NCBI GenBank assembly: GCA_003956705.1 | Contig: QZCP01000024.1 | Coordinates: forward strand, 85,292 to 149,291 | Length of the DNA: 64,000 nt | Source of the DNA: Brevipalpus yothersi | Taxonomy: Eukaryota > Arthropoda > Arachnida > Trombidiformes > Tenuipalpidae | Reading direction: 5' to 3' | Shown here: piece after piece, positions 1 to 10,666 of the stretch | Numbering within the stretch: the first letter of the stretch is position 1 | How the letters are laid out: each line of letters begins with the position of its first letter | Position numbers and translations under genes: made by a program | The notes under the pieces: generated by a model | What the model was told of the DNA's origin: nothing | Databases searched by the model: none | Seen by the model: the letters and a program-made list of their open reading frames with translations, nothing else

Positions 1-545
1 ATGGATAATATGCTCTAATCCAATGAGAATGGTGATGATGGTGTAAATATATGATGTATAATTCATGGTTGCCAAAGTTCTTCGGTCGATGATAATTGTG
101 ATAATGTGAATGAACTTCCCTCCAAAACTTCCGAGGCAACAGCCTGTAGATTATGAAGGTGATGATGGTGTAAATATATTATTTTATCATGAATATTTGT
201 GATAACAAACCTATTGAAAGGATGATGATGATGATGATGTGAACCTAATTCTGATTTCCCAATCAAAAGGGAAATAAGCTGATGGTGATGATGGTGTAAA
301 TATACTGAAAAATTTTTAATCAATTGCCAAATGAGATCATGAAGGTGATGATGGTGTAAATAAATTCCCAATAAGCAGATGAATAATGATGGCAATCTAA
401 ATATGGGCTCAAAAGCCTTGCAATGATGATGGAGATGATGGTGTAAATATATGAAAAAGACCTATCATAGGCCCACAATGAACTGATGATGATGAGTCGA
501 GATGATGAGAGGATGAGAATGGTGATGATGGTGTAAATATAAATA
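1..545. repeat. Dispersed 20-bp GATGATGGTGTAAATAT repeat, six copies
   Basis: A motif close to GGTGATGATGGTGTAAATAT occurs six times in the same orientation, at about 31-50, 158-177, 284-303, 344-363, 431-450 and 521-540. Some copies share a longer 5' flank (ATGAGAAT or ATGAA). The spacing is irregular (57 to 127 bp) and the DNA between copies is not shared. The simple GAT-rich content makes reverse-strand reading frames that encode histidine runs, but nothing else suggests a gene. It may be a degraded minisatellite that continues left of the window. Confidence 0.75.
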
Positions 546-1743
546 AATTAATGAATGAAATTCTCCTTCTATGGAACAAAACAAATCCACCATCAATCTG
601 TATGGTCAGCTTCACTGGACCATAAACAACAGAAAAATGGCCTCCGCTCTCTGAACTTGACCTCAGATTCTTTTCTCTCTTCTTCTTCTCCCTTCTTCCA
701 GAGTTTTGATCACTTCTACTAGGCCAGAACCCGTCGAACAGGCTTCAAAAGTTCGATGACTATGTGGCGCCATCTATGGGTTGAATCAAATTTTTTGCAA
801 CTTTTTTGGCCCATAACTTCATAATGACTCAAAATGCACGGCTCAGAATAATTTCATGCAGTTTCTCATCTTGTGCCCTTTAATTTGATGTATGAATGAT
901 CAAAATCCCAGACTTACTTGTTGGTACCTTCCCTTGTAAGATGATAAAGAAGGGGTCTGGATAAGGCTTTTCTGCCTCCTATGACAAATTCGGATAAAAC
1001 CTCGGTTTCTCAAAGTAGCCTCTCTGTAGATCAAAATGACACCAAGAGTGAACCTATAGAAACCAAGGTCACTGAGACCTTTGACCCTGAATTTCTGCAA
1101 AATTTCGGTAGTTTCCATGTTTTTCGATTCTTAAATGATGAGTATGCCTTATCTCATCTCTGTATCACTCTCGACGCTTCAGTTATCTTATATCCTTGTA
1201 ATTCAACTTATTACAATTATATATTTAACATTCAATTCAATACGTTTATTGGCATGTATTCACTCGGAACTGACTTGCTTTCTGTCTCGGAGGCAAGTGA
1301 CTCATTTCTTCTGGATCTCTCTCTGTCTTTCTGTCTCTCTCTATAGCCCACGATCTTTGGGGTGGAGTGTTTATGACACATTACTACGTTGCAGTGATGT
1401 GTCATAAACACGGAAGTGGTATTTGGTTACCAAAACAAACTTGTCCACTCACGTGGATAAGCTTTTGGCTCGCTATCCTTCCGAAAATTGGAACCATAAT
1501 ATCAACAAATCACAATATAAGGGGGAAATAACTTTTTTCAACTCTTTTCGATGGTCAACCGAGGAATAACAATAATTACCTTCAAGTAAACTTGTTAAAG
1601 TCAGCAACGAAAAAAGATTTACAACGAATGTCCGTTCATTACCAGTAGTGAAAATAAACGAGCCTAGTGGCAAATTGTAGAGACACTCTCACGAGGCAAT
1701 GTTGCCGACGCTTTCATCTGTGAGATGAGTGGTTTGCCTGGAA
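546..1743. other. Gene-poor interval
   Basis: I see no supported gene. The interval holds a pyrimidine-rich tract near 660-700, short open frames without recognisable domains (for example 981-1346), and a strong hairpin at 1367-1411 that is listed separately. Confidence 0.5.
1367..1411. repeat. Perfect inverted repeat (15-bp stem, 15-nt loop)
   Basis: GTGTTTATGACACAT at 1367-1381 is the exact reverse complement of ATGTGTCATAAACAC at 1397-1411, leaving a 15-nt loop. It could form a stable hairpin in RNA or be the core of a small palindromic element. No neighbouring gene explains it. Confidence 0.8.
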
Positions 1744-3197
1744 AATGGCCTCAAAAGTTCCATAAATGATACAGTATTTTCCGAGTTTCTTAAGGCTATT
1801 TTTCGAAACTTTTAAGCCGGATGTTGGTCAGAGGCGGTTAGGTCACAAAACCCTTTCGGTCGAGCAAAAAGTTTTCAAAACTTTTGAGGTTTTTTTCTTA
1901 ACTTTTGAGGAGAACGAAGTTCCAGTTTGCTCCAGCATACACACATGGAGAAGTGTTTTTTCTGATTGTCTGTTCAAAATGCCCGATTCAGTTCAAAGAA
2001 AGAATAGTCGAGTTACTAACGAAGTGCGATCAATAGTGATCAGTATGTATAAGCGTTGTGCTAGTGCCGCAACAATTGGACATGATCTAAAGTTGAATAG
2101 AAAAACTGTTGAATCAATCATCAGAGTGTACAAAAAAGAAAATCGAGTGGAGAAAAAAACAACTGGACACAGATCCAAGATGTTAAATGCTGAGCTAGAG
2201 GATGCTATCAAATCATGGCTTGATGAAAATCGTCAGCTCACATTGAATCAAATTCATGCAAAATTCTATGGGAAATTTGGGTTTCAACTAGAGATCACTA
2301 TCATCTATTGGTACATCAAAGGTTTCTGCTATTCTATCAAAACCATAAGTTCAGTTCCAATTCGTCGCAACACCCCAGATGTGAAAAACGGTACCATTAT
2401 GCGATTGAGTATACTCGGATGATGGTGGATCGGAACAAGATGTTTTTCATTGATGAATTTGGAATATCACTCTCTACCAGGAGAAATCATGGATGGTCAC
2501 TGATTGGTCAGAGAGCCAGCAAAACTGTTCGAAGTATTCGAAGTCCGAATTTTTTGGTTTGTGCAGCAATGACCATTGATTCGATGTTCATGTTTGAAAT
2601 GTCCAACAAACCGTATAATTCGGAAAAATTAGCAGATTTTCTTACCCTGCTAAGTGATCAGTTTAATCCTCATGAGATCAAGAATGTGTATCTCAACATG
2701 GACAATGTTCGATTTCATCAAACTGAAGAGGTTGGGCGATTTATCAGTTCTCATGGTCACAGTGCTGTTTTTCTGCCAGTCACCATTTCTGACCCCGATG
2801 GCAGAGGCTTTCACTCAATGGAGAGCATTCGTCAAACGAGCAGAGCCAAAAAACGAAGATAAGCTACGCAGAGCAGCCGATGATGCATGCAATGAAATCC
2901 AGCAGAGTAATTGTAGCAATTATTTTCGTCATATGGAATCATATCTATCAAAATGTTTGAATAGAGAAGTGATTCTCAATTAAAACATTGTGCTTTTTTG
3001 CCTAAAAATTCCTCAAAAGATTTAAAAGTTTTCTCAAAAGTTTTGAAAACTCCTCCTTCTCGGTCAGTGAGTTTATGACTTTACCTCTGGGTTGAGCGTC
3101 TGGCTTATAAGTTTTGGAAAAAACCTCGAAAACCTCAAAAACCTCAAAAACCTCAAAAAATTCGAAAAACACTGTAATATTTGTTATTGAGCCATTA
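1744..3197. mobile_element. Tc1/IS630-like DNA transposon with long imperfect TIRs
   Basis: The left end (about 1744-1910) and the right end (about 3003-3197) are imperfect inverted repeats of roughly 170-190 bp. Both begin AATGGC and share blocks such as AACTTTTGAG, AAGCC and GTTTTCAAAACTTTTGAG. A frameshifted DDE transposase lies between them on the plus strand. The right arm also holds a short tandem CCTCAAAAA array at about 3126-3160. I could not define a clean TA target duplication, so the exact ends are uncertain by a few bases. Confidence 0.8.
1979..2983 (+). pseudogene. Broken Tc1/IS630-type transposase
   Basis: From the ATG at 1979 there is an N-terminal helix-turn-helix region, then a DDE_3 catalytic domain spread over three frames. 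The first aspartate is in FFIDEFGISL (about 2448-2477). The second is in YLNMDNVRFH (about 2691-2720). The final glutamate region reads as MAEAFTQW after a frame change near 2800. A first frameshift lies near 2392 and a second near 2800, so no intact protein can be made. Family knowledge: these enzymes cut and paste the element by binding its TIRs. The long TIRs around it make it the element's own transposase. Confidence 0.85.
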
Positions 3198-3449
3198 ATG
3201 AAGCGTGAGAGTTGGCCTACTGCAGTTGTCAAAGGCTTGAGGGAACCCTCTTACTCATGGTTGGGAGGGTTCCGAAACCAGCCACTGGTAAAAATTTTTT
3301 TGATTCTAAACGATAGAAAACTTGTATGAAGTGTTATTACAATGATCCTCTATGGTTATTCATGATATTGGAGGAAGGTGAGAAGATGATTACCACAAAA
3401 TAGAGAATTAAGATGAGAGCATTTCAGAAAAGCATTTTTATCCCAATTT

Positions 3450-4290
3450 TCCTTGGAGCATTGTTCTGTATCAAAAGTAAAATTGATCGACAGACATTAT
3501 CAAATTGGACAATTCCTCTAGTTACTGTATAGCTTGCGCTCACCAAGCATAACGGAGCGTTGGAAGAAATTTCATCACTTGTCAGCTGATTATAAACGGC
3601 AGCATGCATCTTCAGGATGAAAATTCTATCTCGTAATTCTCCTCTGCATCTTGATATCCTAAGTTTCTTATGGCATCTTGAATACAACGAATTGCTAGTT
3701 TATGCTCGCGAACGAGGTATGCATCAACTGGTTGAGCATATTCGGTGGCTCGAGGGGAAATAGTCTCGATTTTCAAACAAAGCTCGATTTGAAACCTCAC
3801 TGGAGAGAGCTAAATCTTTTCGTCCAGGCCGGAAATCTTGGGGAAGAAGAGTATTATCGGAAAAATAGGATAAAAGACACCGTGAGACCCAATGTTTCAT
3901 CGTCGCTTTCGTCATTTCACCAGTCTGTGTTCAAGTAACAACAATATTTGATGGAGTATTTCGATTGATTTCCTCTCCTTCCAGGGCCGAGCCTGACTTT
4001 CTGCTCTCGGAAACGCACTGATAATTTAGGAGTAAGCTTTCCAGCTTTTCGATATAAGAGCCTTGATCGTATAAGAGTATGACAAGGCGTTCATGTTTCG
4101 AGGCGAAAGTTTCTTTCCCTCCTTTATCACTCAAGGTTCTTCGTGGACCCATCTTGTAGTTGAATCCTGATTGATCTGTACTCCAAATATCATCATCTTC
4201 TATAGCCGATTCACTCTTCAGTGTATTCACGAATCCAGGCGCTTTTCTGATGATTATCAGCTCATCTTCCTTAGTTTGAAGTGCCACAAC
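3450..4290 (-). pseudogene. Decayed pogo/DDE_1-like transposase
   Basis: Consecutive minus-strand frames give, in order, WSTDQSGFNYKMGPRRTLS (about 4140-4200), TKATMKHW (about 3890-3912) and TEYAQPVDAY (about 3715-3745). These match the order and spacing of the DDE_1 (pogo, Tigger, Jerky) catalytic domain: the DQSGFNYE block with the first Asp, the middle SGxMTK block, and the TxxIQPLDVY block near the third acidic residue. At least three frame changes separate them, so the gene is dead. The N-terminal DNA-binding part is not visible and I could not find TIRs. Confidence 0.7.
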
Positions 4291-4439
4291 CTTCCTTCTC
4301 CTCCTAGAGGTGATTCTGTGTTTCTTCTTGAAATTGAATCAGTCAAACCAGTTAGCAGTTATCTAATCACATGTTTAGCTCCTGTTGGTGAATCTGAAGT
4401 CTCGAAGAATGATGGATATGAGTGATTACATCCAGTTAT

Positions 4440-5936
4440 ACGGCTGAAAGTTCCGAGCCTCATGATAAAAATGATCGAGTTGATGATTTGCTTGATAAAA
4501 CATTGTCGGTTCTAGATGACTAGAAAATGTTGACCAAATTCGATGTGGATTTGATTTATGGCGATCCATTGGATGGAATAATTTGGCAAACAATTGCATG
4601 TTATTGGCTCAGAATTCTCTTCAGCTTTGGAGAGCTGATCACGATGCGTGTGGAATCAGACCATCCATCAAGGTCACAACTCTGATTCGAGATGAAAACG
4701 ATACATGGGATGTTTGGAATCAAAATAGAGTACAAAAGCTGGAAAATACTCTGGTTGAAACGCTCATTGAAGATGATAAACAAGAAAGTTCAGAGTCTAC
4801 TTACCAGAAAGAGCTCCGAGTGATGGGCAAAAACGTGGATGATTATCATGAAATACCTAATGAGACCTATGAACCCGGTGAGTTAACTATTGGAATTACG
4901 TCTTCAATCGTAGATTTAGTGGAACACTCGAGGAATGACCAGTTTTTCGCTGATGAAATTGTAGATACTTCAAAGATTATGAGTATCAGTGATGATGACT
5001 TACCAATCAATATGATGAATATGATTCGTAGAATGAACAACCGTGGACTTGCGGAACTTGGTCCAATCCCTGATAAAATAAGAAAAGGTCAATTTCGGAT
5101 TTCTCAAGATGGTCTCCCTACCATGACCTGACTGGTAAACGGGTGGATGTATTTCGAATTGCAACGGCAATAATTTTGCTGATGGTAATCTTTTCTTGTT
5201 ACCATCATTGCTGAAGTAAAAGACTCAAGTTATTCTTAGAGTGACAATAATACTGTGAATCACATGTTCTGAAATGCTAGTCTAGTTCTCCAAGTGAAGG
5301 GAGAAAATTAGAGAGCTAATTTCGTTACTTCGGAAATGAATATATTCGCACAAAACTATGGACACCAGAATCACTCTAATCAATGTAGTGAAGCTAGAAG
5401 AAAATGATGACTAATGTTCAATTTTAGGTCATGCAAAGGCTCAATAAATTAAAATCCTGGTGGGAAAATTTTTATTATCTGCGCCGACACGTTTTCCTAC
5501 CTGATGAAGTGGACAGAGGACTTGAAATGAATCAATTTCTCTACGACAAGTACTCACGAGATGTTTTAATTGAGGTCAATGGTGAGTCGGTGGTGGCTGT
5601 TGCGAAAAATAGAGCAATGGGGATGATGGCTAGCTCATGTCTCATTACCATGGTTAGAGGAAGTTATCCAGTAATGCCCCTTAACCTCGATGCTTTTATT
5701 CAAAAATACAATCATAACAGACATAGTCGAGAAGTGTCGCAAGTAATTAATGCCATTGTTGTTGGTAGAAGAGATGCAAACTTGCCTCAAGGTCAGGAGT
5801 TAGGAATAAGAATGAATTTTGTTTCGAACTCGAACATCGACAAGATGTAGTCCAGGAAGACGAGAATATCATAGCGTTCATGGTTCCTAAGAATGATCCG
5901 AATTTAGATGGACCACCAGAAATGCTTCCACAGTGA
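4440..5936 (+). pseudogene. Diverged, frameshifted copy of the two-exon membrane-protein gene
   Basis: This is a plus-strand homologue of the gene at 7933-9572 (minus). Exon 1 runs from about 4440 to 5184 and contains an in-frame TAG near 4530 and a frame change near 4640. The conserved DENDTWDVW block follows at about 4696-4722. The intron is 5185-5427 (GTAATC donor, TTTTAG acceptor) at the same site as in the other copy, inside the codons of the membrane segment. Exon 2 starts at 5428 and shifts frame near 5822 before a conserved PPEMxPQ ending at about 5936. The two copies differ at many residues, so this is an old duplication. The protein family is not one I recognise. Confidence 0.75.
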
Positions 5937-6131
5937 ATGCTATTTCTTCGTGATTGTTCTAGTTATACTAGCTTTCTGTGTAATATGTTATCTGCACACT
6001 TATATAATGGCACCTAAATAGTGATATGCTGCACCTATGCACTTGATGATCTTGTTATCCTATAGCCATGATACCAATTGTAATCAGTATTAATGATGGG
6101 AAAGAGACTTCCCATCTTGGACTGGGATATG

Positions 6132-6305
6132 TGCAAGTGAGGTTGTTGCCATGGGATAGAGTCAGCGACTAGACACAACAAACAATTTAAATTCATGATC
6201 AATATCTCTGCTCGTGCAGGACAAAACATTCTCTCTCTATCTCTATCAAAAGGATACAGAGTATCAAAATAAAGGGCATTAGAGCTCTCGCTCTCGAAGT
6301 GAATA
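6132..6305 (-). repeat. Diverged LTR-like repeat (inverted copy)
   Basis: Read on the minus strand, this segment shares CGAGAGCGAG, TGTATC, GAGAGAAT, GCACGAGCAG, ATATTGAT and a CCATGG...CTTGCA ending with the repeats at 7467-7743 and 9596-9875. It lies about 195 bp beyond the end of the gene copy at 4.44-5.94 kb. The intact copy has the same layout, with a gap of about 190 bp. It is shorter and much more diverged than the other copies. Confidence 0.55.
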
Positions 6306-7466
6306 GTTGAATTGGTGATTTTTCCTCTGTAGTTATGCAGCAAATCGCGTTGCAAGGCACTTCTGGAAGTTGGCCATAATCTTCAATAGGATATCGGGCT
6401 GGATTTCTCTGACGAAAGTTTCGATCGCTAATCTGAGGTTAAACAGTCCTCTGGGTTGTTTTTTATGGACTGCATCTTTCATCATCCACCATGATGAGAA
6501 GTCGCAAGGATTCAAGTTGAGACCATACAGTGGCCAGGCCATTTCATTGCGACCCCTGATTCAAAACCAATCCCGACAATTCGATCGCCAAACTCCGAAC
6601 GGATACAGGTTCTAACTGGTTTCGTTCTATGAGGTGAGGCACCATCCTGCATGAACCAGAATCCATCGATTTGACCTTTTCCTTGCACAGCTAGAAAGAA
6701 GAAATCCTCTTACATTGTTTTGTACCGCTCAGCAGTTACAGTGTCGTAGAAGAAATGGGGTCCTATCATTGATGACACTGATCGCCATCCACACAGTCAA
6801 GTATTCTGGATGCAAGGGTCTTTCCATCATTACATGAGGATTCTCAGATCCCCATATTGGATAGTTTTGGAGATTCAAAATAGAGGTGCGCAAAAAATAC
6901 TCATGTACTCGAGTACCCGCGTACTTTTATTTCAATAGGTACTCAATACTCGAGTACTTTTTTAGTACTCTATCCTTATGAGTAGGTCGAGTACTTTTTT
7001 CGCCCGCTTTTATAGAGGACACTACTGCGCCCATGCTCACGTATTTAAATTCTACTGATCACACACTGAGAAAAAAAACTTCACTGCCTCTAGTGGCAAG
7101 CTCAGAAAACACTAAGCACGGGGGGGGGAATAGGGGGAAAGCATTATGGGGGAGGAAAAACTTGAGGGGGGAATCTCTCCTCATCCCCCACTGATGCTTC
7201 GAGTCGAATCAGTGGGAACTGAGCGGGAGGTTGCTCCGAGCACCAAAACGCTGGCCAATATTTTCTCTGCCAATCGAAGAAACCTTGAAAGTACAAGAGT
7301 ACAAAGTTTATCAGCACATAGTCAGAGCTAGGAAGAATACACAACCATAGACTCTAAAAAGAGCTTGAAAAGGAGCAAACATCTTTCCAATTCGAGAGCT
7401 GGAGAAGATCTGATATTCATTGCATACGGTTTTGTAGCATTACATGAAATAAAACACAATTTCTAA

Positions 7467-7743
7467 CATCTCGATGTTCTCATCTCGAGAGCGAGAATTC
7501 GTGTGTCTTTTATTCTTATACATTGTATCTTTCTAGAGAGAATAGAATATACTGCAAAGGCTCTACACGAGCAGGACAATATTGATTATCTATTAAGCAT
7601 CAAGGCTATATTCTGGACGTCCAGTCTGTGAGAGACATTCAAGTCTATCTGTCTGGACAAAAATCAATAAAGTGATACTCATAACGAGAGAGATAGAGAG
7701 ATAGAGGAATAAAGTGCTACCATGGGCCAGATACTGGCTTGCA
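7467..7743 (+). repeat. LTR-like direct repeat A (277 bp)
   Basis: It is nearly identical to 9596-9875: about six substitutions and one 3-4-bp indel. Inside the shared block a TG at 7475 and a terminal GCA at 7743 give LTR-like TG...CA ends. I found no clear target duplication around the pair and no convincing tRNA primer-binding site. On the minus strand a purine-rich AGAAGAGGGTAG abuts its start. The orientation given is that of the related repeat next to the reverse transcriptase at 19.5-20.1 kb. Confidence 0.75.
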
Positions 7744-7932
7744 CTACCCTCTTCTGAAGGGAAGAGCTCTGAACTTCCTCAGTATGACAGGACATAGATA
7801 TACATAATACAATATGACATATATGGTATACATAGAACTATAGAACATTTCAAGGCTTAAGCACTATTAAATTTCGAAAAACAAAGACAAAGACATCAAA
7901 AACACTAAGGTAGAGCATGAAAATTCTAACAT

Positions 7933-9572
7933 CTATTGTGGACGCATCTCTGGTGGTTCATATAGATCCGGGTTGTCTCCAGGGACCACAAATGCTATCA
8001 GATCCCCGTTATCTTGGACTATCTCTTGTCGATGTTCAAGTTCATTGACAAAATTCATCTCTATATCCACCTGGTCTTGAGGCAAATTCGCCCTTCTTTT
8101 CCCAACAATAATGGCATTGATCACTTGTGAAACTTCTGGACTTTCTCTGTTGAGGTCATACTTCCGAATGAAATCATCGAGATTGAGGGGCATTACTGGA
8201 CGACCTCTTCTTATCATCGTAATGAGACATGGATTGATCATCATCTCCATTGCCTTATTCTTTGCGATTGCCACAACTGATTGGCCATTCACTTCAAGTA
8301 TTATATCTCGTGAGCACTTTTCGTAGAGAAATTGGTTGACCTCAAGACCTCCATCAACTTCATCAGGTAGGGAAACGTGACGTCGAAGATAATAAAAACT
8401 TTCCCACCACGGTTTCAAAGTATTGAGTCGCTGCATAATCTGGAATTGAATATTAGTCATTATTTTAGTTTCACCATCTTAATTAGAGTTACTCTGGTGT
8501 CCATAGCCTTGTGAAAATATTTTCATTTCTACAGCAACTGAACTAAATTTTAATCTTCTCCTTTCACTTGGAGATACTAAACTAGTATTCTGAGAACATT
8601 TAATACATAGTAATGTCGTTAATCTGTGAATATCTTGAGTTTTTCACTCCAGCAATGATGGTAACAAGAAGAGCTTACAACAAGCAAGATTATTGCTATT
8701 GCAAGTCGAAACAGAATCACCCATTTCCCAGGCAGTTCGTGGTAGTGAGACCATCTTGAAAGATCAGAAAATGAGCTTTTTCTTATTTTATCAGGGCTCG
8801 GACCAAGTGTTGCAAGTCCACTGTTGCTCATTATATGAATTATATTCATCATATCCATTGGTAAGTCATCATTACCGCCACTCATAATCTCTAGAGTTTC
8901 CTTAGCAGAAAACTGGTTATTTTCCAAGGGTTCCACCATATTTACGATTTCTGACGTAATTCCAATAAGTGATTCACTAGGTTCACAGGTCTCATTAAGT
9001 ATTTCATCGTAGTCATTCATATTTTTGCCCACCTCTGGTAGCTTCGTTTGATGAGCAAACTTCGGGCATAAAATATCATGACTATCATTTCCAATAAATG
9101 TCTCTACTACAATATCCCCCGATTTTGGTGCTTTATTTTGGTCCCAAACATCCCATGTATCGTTTTCATCTCGAATCAGAGCAGTGACTCTGACAAATGG
9201 GCTGATTCGCACCCGCATTGTGATCAACTCTTCAAAACTGAAGAGAATTCTGAGCCAACAACATGTGATTGTTTGTCGAATTACTCCATCCAATTGACCA
9301 CCATAAATCAGCTCCACATCGAATTTGATCAACATTTTCCAATTACTTAGAAGCGAAAATGTCTCATTTTGAGAATGAGCTTTCATATCTCCGATTGCTT
9401 CTTGGATATTATCCATCGAGCAATAGTCACCATTTTGCTTTGCCTGAGCTTGCAAATCATCGACTTGATTATTTTCATCATGAGATTTGGAATTTTCGGC
9501 CAAATAGTTTTCCGAACGGTTAAGCTTCTGTTCATTTGGATGAGCCTCAATCTCGGTGGGAGCATTGGTCAT
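7933..9572 (-). CDS. Unrecognised two-exon single-pass membrane protein in an LTR-flanked unit
   Basis: Exon 1 is 9572-8679 and exon 2 is 8439-7933, joined across a 239-bp intron (GTAAGC...TTCCAG), giving 466 aa. The splice is my inference. It is supported because the diverged copy at 4.44-5.94 kb keeps both sites and the reading frame. The N-terminal 280 residues are acidic and polar, with a conserved DENDTWDVW block and no clear signal peptide. A hydrophobic segment at about 284-300 spans the splice junction. A tail of about 165 residues follows, with LRRHVSLPDEV and a terminal PPEMRPQ. The ATG lies 24 bp from one LTR-like repeat. I do not recognise the family: an envelope-like accessory protein or a captured host gene are both possible. 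Without the splice, the two exons would be separate frames of 317 and about 170 codons. Confidence 0.6.
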
Positions 9573-9595
9573 CAGGTTTTCAATCTTTACAATAT

Positions 9596-9875
9596 CATCT
9601 CGATGTTCTCATCTCGATAGCGAGAATTCGTGTGTCTTTTATTCTTATACATTGTATTTTTCTAGAGAGAATAGAATATACTGCAAAGGCTCTACACGAG
9701 CAGGACGATATTGATTATCTATTAAGCATCAAGGCTATATTCTGGACGTCCAGTCTGTGAGAGACATTCAAGTCATATATCTGTCTGGACAAAAATCAAT
9801 AAAGTTATACTCATAACGAGAGAGATAGAGAGATAGAGGAATATAGTGCTACCATGGGCCAGATACTGGCTTGCA
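9596..9875 (+). repeat. LTR-like direct repeat B (280 bp)
   Basis: Partner of the repeat at 7467-7743, in the same orientation and about 97% identical by eye. With its partner it brackets the two-exon gene and almost nothing else. The high identity suggests that the unit inserted fairly recently, or that the repeats have been homogenised. Confidence 0.75.
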
Positions 9876-10666
9876 TTCATCATGGAGAGGATCAAGATAT
9901 GATTATAATTCGCCTGAAAAGCATTAAAAATCGGAAAAATTGGTGAAATTTTAATGTCTATGAAAATATGGCTATATTTTCCATAGACAGTGCTGCCATC
10001 TGTGAATTTCTGTGGGCAGTGGTCAGCTGTGAGTACTTTGTCGAGTACTTTTTTGGTACTCGATACTTACTCAAGTACTAACGGTGTACTCGACTACAGT
10101 ACTCGAGTAAGTATTTTTGTTGTACTTGCGCACCTCTTATTCACAAAGCCACGGAGATAAAAGTGGGCCTCATCTGAAAACCATATTCTATTAACATCAG
10201 CCCTCTAACGATTCTTTCTCTCATTTCTGCCTCGAAAGTCATTCTAGCATCAAGATCTGACTGCTAGAATAGCTAGCTATCGCTTATATTGAATGCGCAA
10301 AATTCCAATTTCTTGTGCAAGATTCTCCAGAAGGGAGTTTTACTAATTTTCGAAGCAGCTGCATACTTTCTGAGGGTTGGTTGATCGCTTGTTTTGAAGA
10401 TATTTTCAACTGCTTTCACATTTCCATCTGTTAGTGATGTTGATGGTTGACTAACCTGACTTTAACCGATCGTGTAGAGATCCAGTACCAACAAATTTGT
10501 CATATTTATCATTAGCTGTCTTCTGGGTTGGAGGGTTTATATCAGGAAATTGCTGACGGAATCTTTTCACAACCTCTGGAGCACTTCTATGAAAATGGTA
10601 GGCCAGAACAACACAGACACCATGTTTAATCTCAACTTTCGGAAGCATGTTATCTTTTGAACACAA

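Larger units (their letters stand above)
6881..10138. mobile_element. hAT-like element with 8-bp target duplication, no visible transposase
   Basis: The ends are inverted repeats TAGAGGTGCGCAA at 6881 and TTGCGCACCTCTT ending at 10138. They are flanked by an imperfect 8-bp target duplication, ATTCAAAA (6873-6880) and ATTCACAA (10139-10146). Both sub-terminal regions carry repeated TCGAGTACTTTTTT and ACTCGAGTA motifs, like the sub-terminal binding sites of hAT elements. An 8-bp duplication and a GAGGTG-type TIR are hAT hallmarks. No hAT transposase is present, so it is non-autonomous. Its interior is mostly the LTR-flanked unit at 7467-9875, which presumably inserted into it. Confidence 0.8.
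6333..10666 (-). pseudogene. Mariner-type transposase (DUF4817-like HTH plus DDE_3), split by a hAT insertion
   Basis: The N-terminal half is at 10147-10666 on the minus strand: a DUF4817-like helix-turn-helix start, then GRPSTSLTD, then a second HTH, then WFSDEAHFYLRGFVN, which has the first catalytic Asp. The C-terminal half is at 6333-6880: YPIWGSENPH, WFMQDGASPHRT (second Asp), then NPCDFSSWW and a C-terminal tail. The 3.26-kb element at 6881-10138 separates the halves. Removing it with one target duplication rejoins GFVN and LQNYPIW in frame. Separate frameshifts and stops near 10250 and 6600-6720 show the gene is dead in any case. This combination is typical of arthropod Tc1/mariner-superfamily elements. 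Confidence 0.85.

Noticed and set aside
1..540. CRISPR-like array
   Set aside because: Spacing is irregular, the copies vary, and the window is clearly eukaryotic.
63..615. Minus-strand frames encoding histidine runs
   Set aside because: They come from GAT-rich repeat DNA, have no domain or splice context, and repeat only because the DNA motif repeats.
3002..3232. Minus-strand frame with repeated EVFEVF
   Set aside because: It is the right TIR of the Tc1-like element with a small tandem repeat, not a protein gene.
7146..7331. Possible hAT transposase C-terminal remnant
   Set aside because: A loose resemblance over about 30 residues, but the position and orientation relative to the hAT ends do not fit, so I did not list it.
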